From NCBI RefSeq assembly GCF_031199965.1, contig NZ_CP133605.1:847001-911000 (forward strand): 64,000 nt of DNA, in the 5' to 3' direction. The notes beneath the pieces are model-generated. The model was given only the letters and a program-made list of their open reading frames with translations, was not told the origin of the DNA and made no database searches. The stretch comes from Paenibacillus sp. D2_2. Lineage in GTDB: Bacteria > Bacillota > Bacilli > Paenibacillales > Paenibacillaceae. Position 1 is the first letter of the stretch; each line of letters opens with the position of its first letter. Shown one piece after another: positions 57,695 to 64,000 of the stretch. The position numbers were made by a program, and so were the translations under genes.

Positions 57695-58585
57695 TTGAAG
57701 ATTCGTAAGGCGATCATACCGGCAGCAGGTTACGGAACGCGTCTTCTTCCAGCAACCAAAGCAATGCCCAAGGAAATGCTTCCGATCATAGATAAACCGA
57801 CCATCCAATTTATTATCGAAGAAGCGGCTGCTTCCGGAATCGAGGAGATTCTGATCGTCACTGGGAAGGGCAAGGTCATCGAGGACCATTTCGATTCTGC
57901 GCATGAGCTCGAGTATTTCCTGGAACAGAAGGGGAAGTTCGAAGAGCTCCGAAAAGTGAGAGAGTTTATTGGTCTGGCAGACATTCATTATATCCGCCAA
58001 TCCGAGCGAAAAGGGCTGGGCCATGCGATTCATGTGGGCAGAAAGTTTATTGGGGGAGAACCTTTTGCTGTGCTGCTTGGAGATAATTTCTTCGAGGCAG
58101 AGCCTCCGGCACTGAGACAGTTGATCGCAGGATTCGATAGGTTCCAGACTTCCATCTTGGGAGTTCAGACGGTAGCCGAAGATAAGGTATCCAGATACGG
58201 GATCGTCGATGCCAAGCCATTGATTGAAGACTTCGCCTATGTCGACCAATTAATTGAGAAGCCTCCGATAGGCACGATCGCTTCGCGTCTAGCTATGGTA
58301 GGACGTTATATTCTTACCCCATCCATCTTTGATATTCTGGAGAATCAGCCACCCGGTGTAGGAGGTGAGATTCAGCTTACCGACGCGTTGAACCGTCTCC
58401 TAACCAGGGAAGCGGTCTATACCTGTGAGATCAACGGTCGATGGCATGATGTTGGAGACCCACTTGGTTATCTTAAGGCCATCCTCGCGATTACAGGACA
58501 TTGTGGAAATCTGAAGAATGATCTGCAAGAAGAGGTAAATATGCTGCTGCAAGTTGATAAGGATATCCCTAGTTCCGAACAATAA
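57695..58585 (+). CDS. galU: UTP-glucose-1-phosphate uridylyltransferase
   Basis: A 296-residue nucleotidyltransferase. RKAIIPAAGYGTRLLPATKA is the nucleotide-binding start and MPKEMLPIIDKPTIQFI the following signature; KGLGHAIHVGRKFIGGEPFA, LLGDNFFEAE and EKPPIGTIASRLAMVGRYIL complete the pattern. It makes UDP-glucose for wall teichoic acid, glycolipid or capsule synthesis (GtaB in B. subtilis). The start is TTG after AAGGAGGAGG. Followed by a MITE copy and then by a glycosyltransferase gene that could use UDP-sugar. Confidence 0.96.
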   Translation: MKIRKAIIPAAGYGTRLLPATKAMPKEMLPIIDKPTIQFIIEEAAASGIEEILIVTGKGKVIEDHFDSAHELEYFLEQKGKFEELRKVREFIGLADIHYIRQSERKGLGHAIHVGRKFIGGEPFAVLLGDNFFEAEPPALRQLIAGFDRFQTSILGVQTVAEDKVSRYGIVDAKPLIEDFAYVDQLIEKPPIGTIASRLAMVGRYILTPSIFDILENQPPGVGGEIQLTDALNRLLTREAVYTCEINGRWHDVGDPLGYLKAILAITGHCGNLKNDLQEEVNMLLQVDKDIPSSEQ

Positions 58586-58596
58586 CTAAAAGAGGT

Positions 58597-58843
58597 AGTT
58601 CAAAAAGTCCGCTTTTGATCACGAAGTAACACTGAGAGCATATTCGACATCGAATCTTGAATTCAGCCGGGCCTAAGCAGCCACTTACGAAGTCATGTTT
58701 CCTACGGAAGCATCTCAGGTGCTCACGTACCTACTACAAGTCTATGCTTACGAAGTCGTTTTCTACGAAAACGTGTAGCTCCGCTCCTTTCGTCCCTAGC
58801 TTCTTTCAACCTTCTCGGTGCTGAAGACCATACTTCTTGAACA
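58597..58843 (-). mobile_element. MITE-like element, copy C (247 bp)
   Basis: The third copy, in inverted orientation to copies A and B: AGTTCAAAAAGTCCGCTTTT is at its left end, and CCTTCTCGGTGCTGAAGA is near its right end. The central part carries further arms such as GTTTTCTACGAAAAC, absent from B. It lies between galU and the glycosyltransferase. Confidence 0.87.
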
Positions 58844-58955
58844 CGTACCAAAACTACGTTTGATCCGTATTTCAAGCTAATAGACCGTGAGAATAACAAG
58901 TACAGCAAAGTGAGCTGCGTTATTTTCTAAAAAACCAGGGAGGTGTTAAGCATAA

Positions 58956-60250
58956 ATGGTTGAATTGGCTTTAGCTTTTAGAGATCAGGATGGAAATTAT
59001 GCAGAACATGCAGCTGTCGTTCTTACATCGGTCTTCCGCAATACAGATGCACAGATTACCGTTCATATTCTTCATGACGAGACGTTGACCGACTTGAATA
59101 GGTTAAGAATTACACAGCTGGTTATGGCTCATAACCATACGGTTCACTTCTACCCTGTATTCTTGCCTATTGACTTAGCCGAATTAGTGGATGGGGCTCA
59201 ATCGGTTACTACATGGACCCGGGGAGCATGTACCGTCTGCTCCTGCCTTCTCTGCTTAATGTCAACAAAGTCATTTATCTGGATTGTGATGTGTTGGTAA
59301 ATCTGAATATTCAAGAGTTGTGGAATTTCGATTTGAATGCTTACTATTTAGCTGCAGTCAGAGATCTAGGTGCTGTAGCACTCGTCGACATTCTTTCGTC
59401 CTTCGGTTTGAATGCACTAACTTACTTCAATTCAGGCGTTATTGTATTTAATCTGAGCAATATCCGCCAAAATACGAACTGGTATGTGGATATGCTGGGA
59501 TTCCTGCGGCAATATCCCGGTACGACCTTGCCAGATCAGGATGTGCTCAATCACATTTTCGGTAACAACTATTTAGAGCTGGATGGGCTGTATAATGCCT
59601 TCAGCATCAACAATCCGGAACTTGATATCAATCATAAAATTGTGCACTTTGCTGGCGAGACGAAGTGGTGGGATCCTGCGTCCCCGGGCTTCACCCTGTA
59701 TCAGGAATATCTTAATCTAACACCTTGGAGATTGCCTGAGTCGCACTTTGCAGGGCTGGCCCAGTCCGTAGTACCTCAACATGAGACTCGAACGGATCAT
59801 GGAGATCCAGCAGTACAAGAGGGGGCTATGCTTCCCGTACCGCCCCTGGAGCATGAGGAGAAGCACCCAGCGCAACCTGTCCACCCTATAAAGAAGGCAC
59901 GTCTGAAGCGTTCTAGGCGTCTGCTGAGACTTAAGAAATTGAGGGAATTAAAGGAACTGAGGTTGTTATGGCGTATCCATCAGGGAACTCTAAAGCAGCG
60001 TAAATACCGATATGGCATTATGAGAAGAAAAATGCGGAATTCTTATCCGGGTAAAATGATGAATACAAGGAAAAGTCGGCAAGTCATAGTGAAGCGACGG
60101 AGGAAGGTCAATAGAACTGCTTTACAGACAGTACACTACCGGACTAAGAAAAGTCTGAAAAAAACGAATGTACACAAGGCAGAGCGGGTGACTTCTCCCT
60201 TCTTTACAAGCCAAAAAGGGAGAATGAAAGAAGAGCGCCCCTTTTTATGA
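58956..60250 (+). CDS. GT8-family glycosyltransferase with a highly basic C-terminal tail, frameshifted
   Basis: A protein of about 431 residues. The N-terminal 260 residues are a GT8 (LgtC/GspA-like) transferase: LALAFRDQDGNYAEHAAVVL, YLDCDVLVNLNIQELW (DxD), TYFNSGVIVFNL, LPDQDVLNHIF and HFAGETKWWDP. The frame breaks at CCC 59218-59220. One C restores TTWTPGSMYRLLLPSLLN. The remaining 130 or so residues are extremely rich in Lys/Arg (KARLKRSRRLLRLKKLREL), which I have not seen in GT8 proteins; they might bind anionic wall polymers or membranes. GGGAGGTG precedes the ATG. Confidence 0.8.
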
Positions 60251-60269
60251 CGATGTAACAGGTCGGACC

Positions 60270-60309
60270 AAGGATCTCAGATTCCGTGATAGGGTGGGCT
60301 GAGATCCTT
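60270..60309 (+). terminator. Stem-loop after the GT8 gene
   Basis: AAGGATCTCAG (60270-60280) pairs perfectly with CTGAGATCCTT (60299-60309); the downstream T content is low. Confidence 0.7.
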
Positions 60310-60333
60310 ATTATATATAACAGATACGAATGA

Positions 60334-60362
60334 AAAATAGCTGCCGAGACTTCTCGACAGCT
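60334..60362 (-). terminator. Terminator for the minus-strand gene at 60430
   Basis: AGCTGCCGAGA pairs with TCTCGACAGCT with one mismatch. On the minus strand it is followed by five T residues. Confidence 0.7.
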
Positions 60363-60429
60363 CTGCTACTCCGTAATAAATGGAGTATCCAAAAAGGCTA
60401 TTTCTGCAGCGAATAGTCCTTTTATGAAT

Positions 60430-60915
60430 TTAACGGCGACGTTTGACTGGTGCTTTCCCACTGCGTGAACGGGAAGAGGAGCGCTTACCGCCTTTTTTGC
60501 TGCTCTTCTTGCTGCGGCGTGGTCTGTATTCGTCCAGCTTGTCGGCGTTGCCTTGCTTTTTGGATCCTGGAAGCAGGCTGGTGATCATTTTGGCCATCGG
60601 CGCGAACTGCTGAAACGTCTGCATCATACTTTGTACCTTGCCCATCGTGGCCATAATTCCGTCGATTCCGCCCATGCGATCAAGCATGCCTTTTAGATCG
60701 CCGAGATTGGGAAGGGAGAACCCGCCTCCTGACTTGGCGGCCGTAGTTGTAACAGCGGGTAGCGGATCGGCCGGCGGTGAATAAGGAACAAGCGCAGAAG
60801 CTTCGACGATCTCGGTTGGGTCGGAATCAAACGGCGTAATCCCCGGATAATTGTGCGAATAGGGATACGAATGGGGCGTCGCACTTCGCCGTGGAGGAGT
60901 GTAATGCGGCATCAT
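60430..60915 (-). CDS. Proline/glycine-rich basic protein of unknown function, 161 residues
   Basis: A low-complexity N-terminal half with tyrosine-, proline- and histidine-rich stretches (PRRSATPHSYPYSHNYPG), a short helical centre (GMLDRMGGIDGIMATMGKVQ, then MMQTFQQFAPMAKMITSLLP) and a Lys/Arg/Ser tail (KKSSKKGGKRSSSRSRSG). It resembles YqfQ/VrrA-like low-complexity proteins of Bacillales in composition only; that similarity is weak. A spore or envelope location is a guess. GAAGGAAAG precedes the ATG. Confidence 0.6.
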   Translation of the reverse strand: MMPHYTPPRRSATPHSYPYSHNYPGITPFDSDPTEIVEASALVPYSPPADPLPAVTTTAAKSGGGFSLPNLGDLKGMLDRMGGIDGIMATMGKVQSMMQTFQQFAPMAKMITSLLPGSKKQGNADKLDEYRPRRSKKSSKKGGKRSSSRSRSGKAPVKRRR

Positions 60916-61151
60916 ATCACTTTCCTTCTCAAGTATTGTGTCAGGAAGTGGTAAGCAGCACCTGCAGCTTCTTCCATTCCTGGTTATGCATATAATCCGT
61001 TAGTGTGACTAAGATAGTTGTTTAGTAAATAGGCATTTGCAATAATACAATGTATGTATCTACCCATATTTTCGTCTGGACGAATGTCACGGTTTTGTGG
61101 GCATTTGCGGAAAATGGGCGTTCTTTCTGTGATGCGTGAAATCGTTAATGC

Positions 61152-61181
61152 TTGAAAAAGATCACCTTACTCGGGTACAAT
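61152..61181 (+). promoter_or_regulatory. Promoter of yerC
   Basis: TTGAAA at 61152-61157 and TACAAT at 61176-61181, separated by 18 bases. The -10 overlaps the ATG at 61180, which therefore cannot be the translation start. Confidence 0.65.
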
Positions 61182-61215
61182 GGTGGTGTGGTACAGTAAC
61201 GGTAGGGATGATGAT

Positions 61216-61509
61216 CCAGTGCAACTTAAGAAGTTGAATGATAAGACGATCGATCAATTGTTTGAAGCGATACTTTCTTTGAAGAATGTTGAGGAATGCT
61301 ACGTCTTCTTTGATGATCTTTGTACAGTTAACGAAATTCAATCGCTCTCCCAGCGTCTGGAAGTAGCGAGAATGCTTGGCAAGGGATCTACATATAATCA
61401 GATCGAAGCTGAGACTGGAGCCAGTACGGCAACGATTTCGCGTGTTAAGCGCTGTCTTAATTATGGTAATGACGGGTATAAAATGGCGCTTGAGCGCATC
61501 AACCTGTAA
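61216..61509 (+). CDS. yerC: YerC/YecD-type TrpR-like DNA-binding protein
   Basis: A 97-residue all-helical protein. The conserved block ECYVFFDDLCTVNEIQSLSQ is followed by a TrpR-like helix-turn-helix, RLEVARMLGKGSTYNQIEAE, then TGASTATISRVKRCLNYGND as recognition helix. Matches B. subtilis YerC almost throughout. It starts with GTG at 61216 (VQLKKLNDKTIDQLF), consistent with the family start. The target genes are not known. Confidence 0.93.
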   Translation, partial: PVQLKKLNDKTIDQLFEAILSLKNVEECYVFFDDLCTVNEIQSLSQRLEVARMLGKGSTYNQIEAETGASTATISRVKRCLNYGNDGYKMALERINL

Positions 61510-61568
61510 CTGTGAAGATAGGGCCTTTGGCACCACAGGATTGGATAGTCGGTCAGGGGGCATGTGAC

Positions 61569-62362
61569 GTGAGGAATTCTCGTTCTCTGGGGAAGCCCGG
61601 AGTACTTGTTATCAGTCACGGGTCCCCCGATCCGGACTGGGTAGCCTTTGTAGATGAAGCTGTCGCGGGTGCGGCAGATGAGCTGCAGGAAGATATCCCA
61701 ATCGTATCCTCCTTCTTGAGATCGTGGAAGGGCGTTTGATACAGGACGGAATTGATCAGTTAGAAAATATGGGAGTGACGGATATGATCGTCATTCCGTT
61801 ATTTGTCTCATCGGGGAGCACTCATATCGATGAGATTTCATATGCACTTGGTATTAAGAGCACGCCGGAGAAAGAGACGGATCTAGAGCCTTTTTCTTTA
61901 ACCGCCCGCGTGTTTTTTGGCGATCCGATCGACGACGACCCCATTGTGGCCGAGATAGTCTGGGACAAGGTGAAGGAGCTATCGATAAAGCCCGATCGGG
62001 AGGTTCTACTTCTTGTCGGGCATGGCAGCCGGCATGAGAGCTTCCGGCAGCGTTGGGAACGGGGAATCGCAGGGTTATCCGCCCGCGTTGGCAATCTTGG
62101 CCGGATGGCAAATGCCGATTATGCGCTGCTAAGTCCTGATAGCTTGCGCAGCAAAGTAAGCTACTGGCAGGAGGATCGGGGCTATGAGGTTATCGTTGCT
62201 CCACTCTTTTTAAGTAAGGGCTATTTTACCGGTACAGTGATTCCAGCCCGGTTAGAAGGGCTTGAGTATCGTTACTCCGGAGAGGCATTGTTGCCACATT
62301 CCAAGTTGTCCCGCTGGATATATCAGCAGATATTGAATATAATGGGATCATTGAAATTATGA
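61569..62362 (+). CDS. CbiX/SirB-type cobalto- or ferrochelatase, frameshifted
   Basis: A protein of about 264 residues with two chelatase half-domains. The first carries GVLVISHGSPDPDW and, after repair, FLEIVEGRLIQDGIDQL; the second carries VLLLVGHGSRHESFRQRW. The histidines in SHGS and GHGS coordinate the metal inserted into sirohydrochlorin to make sirohaem (iron) or the cobalamin precursor (cobalt). The frame breaks once at about 61716-61720 and needs one base. The GTG at 61569 follows a GGGGG stretch. It follows yerC by 59 bases and may be co-transcribed. Confidence 0.82.
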
Positions 62363-62383
62363 AAAACAGGTGGCGTTCAAGTA

Positions 62384-63271
62384 ATGAAAAGAGCTAGGCT
62401 TATCTATAATCCCACTTCCGGAAGGGAAGAAATGAGGAGATTGCTTCCGAATATTCTAGATCGGCTTGACCAGGCCGGTATAGAGACGTCTTGTCATGCG
62501 ACGACTGGAGATGGCGATGCTACACGTGAGGCTGCTGAATCGGTGCAGCGTGGCTATGACATCATCATCACTGCCGGCGGAGACGGGACGTTGAACGAGG
62601 TCGTGAACGGTATGGCAGGGTATGAGGATTTGCCGCCATTAGGTATTTTTCCGCTTGGAACGACCAATGACTTCGCGCGGGCGATGAAGATTCCGAAGCG
62701 CTGGGAAGACTTCTGTGATCTGGTCATTGATAATAAGACGAGACCGATAGACATTGGCAAGGTGAACGGACGACATTTCATTAATATCGCTGGTGGCGGC
62801 TCTCTAACAGAATTAACATATGAAGTTCCGAGCCGTCTGAAGACGATGATCGGCCAGTTGGCGTACTACATGAAGGGGATTGAGAAGATGATCAACCTCT
62901 CGCCAACGGAGCTGGTTATCCGTGCTGAAGGAATCGGCGAGGTCGAGGGTGAGTTCATGATGTTCCTGATTGCGAACAGCAACTCGGTTGGCGGCTTCGA
63001 GAAGCTTGCGCCGGACGCCAGAATCGATGACGGCTTGCTTGACGTCATTGCCGTGAAGAAATGTAATCTGGCGGAATTCATTCGCCTGGTCACGATGGCT
63101 CTGCGCGGCGATCATTTCAATGATCCGCGGATCATGTACTTCAAGACCGAACGGATGGAGGTCACCTCACCGGGTCATGTCCTGCTCAATCTGGACGGTG
63201 AACTCGGCGGCGAGCTTCCAGGCGTATTCGAGATTTTGCCGCGACATTTGCATATTTTTGCGCATGAGTAA
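62384..63271 (+). CDS. dgkB: Diacylglycerol kinase (DgkB/YerQ type)
   Basis: A 295-residue soluble lipid kinase. ARLIYNPTSGREEMRRLLP starts the catalytic domain, the nucleotide signature is TAGGDGTLNEVVNGM, LGIFPLGTTNDFARAM is the conserved block, and HVLLNLDGELGGELP near the end carries the structural aspartate region. DgkB returns diacylglycerol, released by lipoteichoic acid synthesis, to phosphatidic acid. Full length. It starts 22 bases after the chelatase stop. Matches the gene that precedes rlmCD in B. subtilis. Confidence 0.95.
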   Translation: MKRARLIYNPTSGREEMRRLLPNILDRLDQAGIETSCHATTGDGDATREAAESVQRGYDIIITAGGDGTLNEVVNGMAGYEDLPPLGIFPLGTTNDFARAMKIPKRWEDFCDLVIDNKTRPIDIGKVNGRHFINIAGGGSLTELTYEVPSRLKTMIGQLAYYMKGIEKMINLSPTELVIRAEGIGEVEGEFMMFLIANSNSVGGFEKLAPDARIDDGLLDVIAVKKCNLAEFIRLVTMALRGDHFNDPRIMYFKTERMEVTSPGHVLLNLDGELGGELPGVFEILPRHLHIFAHE

Positions 63272-63603
63272 TGAACTAGAATATCTGCAATACTGCGAAT
63301 AGAATACCGGTAAAACTGCACTTTTGCAGTAATTCTTAGTCAAACCCTATCTTCCTCCGTAAAAAGATGTATTTTTACAGGAATTGTTGCCTAAATTGTC
63401 TTGCAGCGCGCAAAATGAGAAAGATTATTCATTTGATTTGAACACTTTGTATCGATAGGTGTACAGCAGTGTTCTGAATTGTTCAAAAAGATCGATTATA
63501 ATGTCAGGTTCCCCTGCCTTGTCGGCGGGGGTTTTGCATGAAATGAGAGAATGTACATCGTACATGAAATAGACTTAACTTGGAAAGAAGTGAAGTGGTA
63601 GCC
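63272..63603. other. Gap between dgkB and rlmCD with small palindromes
   Basis: No gene. Two compact palindromes: ACTGCACTTTTGCAGT at 63315-63330 and GTAAAAAGATGTATTTTTAC at 63359-63378. A further stem-loop at 63512-63533 (CCCCTGCC with GGCGGGGG) is followed by four T residues and could be a weak terminator or leader attenuator before rlmCD. Confidence 0.5.
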
Positions 63604-64000
63604 ATGAAGAAACAGCGGGATCGGGCAAGAGGTATGAAGGCGAATACAGGTAAGAAAGAAGAGCTAGCTGGATTGCCAGTTGCCAAGAACGAAGAGGTAG
63701 TTATCGACATCATCGGGATGAACCATGACGGCGAAGGCGTGGGTCGTGCTGAAGGCTACACGTTGTTCGTTGCAGGGGCACTCCCAGGTGAGCAGGCACG
63801 GGTTAAGGTACTGAAGACAAAGAAGCAGTATGGCTATGCCAAGCTGCTCGAGCTACTTCAGGCCAGCCCTCAGCGTGTAGCGGCACCTTGCCCGATCTAT
63901 CATCAATGCGGTGGCTGCCAGCTTCAACATTTGAGCTATACCGGCCAATTGGAGTGGAAACGCCAGCATGTCGTGGATGCATTGGAGCGGATCGGGAAGT
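63604..64000 (+). CDS. rlmCD: 23S rRNA (uracil-5-)-methyltransferase, partial (runs off the window)
   Basis: The first 132 codons are present. A basic N-terminus is followed by a TRAM domain (VVIDIIGMNHDGEGVGRAEG, LPGEQARVKVLKTKKQYGYA). Three cysteines follow in APCPIYHQCGGCQLQHL, part of the 4Fe-4S site typical of the TrmA/RlmD/RlmCD group. The SAM-binding domain lies beyond the end. In Bacillus the single RlmCD enzyme (YefA) methylates U747 and U1939 of 23S rRNA. The gene follows dgkB as in B. subtilis. Confidence 0.9.
   Translation, partial: MKKQRDRARGMKANTGKKEELAGLPVAKNEEVVIDIIGMNHDGEGVGRAEGYTLFVAGALPGEQARVKVLKTKKQYGYAKLLELLQASPQRVAAPCPIYHQCGGCQLQHLSYTGQLEWKRQHVVDALERIGK

Noticed and set aside
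61180..61215. Upstream ATG of yerC
   Set aside because: It overlaps the promoter -10 hexamer TACAAT, and the family starts at the GTG 61216.
1..64000. Prophage, insertion sequence with transposase, rRNA or tRNA genes
   Set aside because: None could be recognised by eye; only non-autonomous repeats are present.

Overview
The window looks like a chromosomal segment of a Gram-positive, endospore-forming Bacillales bacterium, most likely Paenibacillus or a close relative. Reasons: strong AGGAGG-type ribosome binding sites with many GTG and TTG starts, a purEKBCSQLFMNHD operon behind a guanine riboswitch in the Bacillus order, a CotA-type spore-coat laccase, a SpoIIP-type sporulation hydrolase, and the Bacillus-type genes yerB, yerC, dgkB and rlmCD downstream of the purine operon. 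The genus is inferred from gene content; no rRNA or tRNA gene was found.

Layout. 0-11.5 kb is mixed accessory and housekeeping content: an anchored amidohydrolase, a methyltransferase, a chemoreceptor, a stalk-domain exported protein, a two-domain rhodanese, a 54-residue zinc-ribbon protein, TauE and EamA transporters, a multicopper oxidase and an unknown protein with an internal duplication. 12-17 kb holds topB, a DUF1294 membrane protein, a universal stress protein and an SH3b-SpoIIP protein. 17.0-32.0 kb is the purine operon, from promoter and riboswitch through purD, interrupted by several families of intergenic repeats. 32-45 kb holds a CPBP protease, a PfpI protein, a ring-cleaving dioxygenase, ilvA, a five-gene module of two ABC transporters with a GntR regulator, and a LacI-controlled cluster (VOC, SDR, ThuA, aldo/keto reductase). 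44.6-51.5 kb holds a polysaccharide deacetylase paired with a coiled-coil protein, yjdM, a DUF1129 protein and an ABC exporter with a TetR regulator. 51.5-64 kb holds an esterase, a LigB dioxygenase, yerB, a DUF47-Pit phosphate pair, a CorA-type transporter, galU, a GT8 glycosyltransferase with a very basic tail, yerC, a CbiX chelatase, dgkB and the start of rlmCD.

The most striking overall property is that at least 16 genes, including essential-looking ones such as purE and purM, carry single-base frameshifts. Most fall in short G/C runs, and restoring one base (or removing one, in three cases) recovers a normal family sequence. The simplest explanation is homopolymer-length error in the source sequence, so these genes are annotated over their full repaired spans.

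The most interesting non-coding content is (1) a guanine riboswitch whose antiterminator strand lies about 230 nt beyond the aptamer but still matches over 18 nt, (2) a MITE-like element present three times, once directly in front of purM, (3) a second repeat present three times, twice inside the purine operon, and (4) palindromic arrays built of two forward and two reverse copies of a roughly 24-nt unit.
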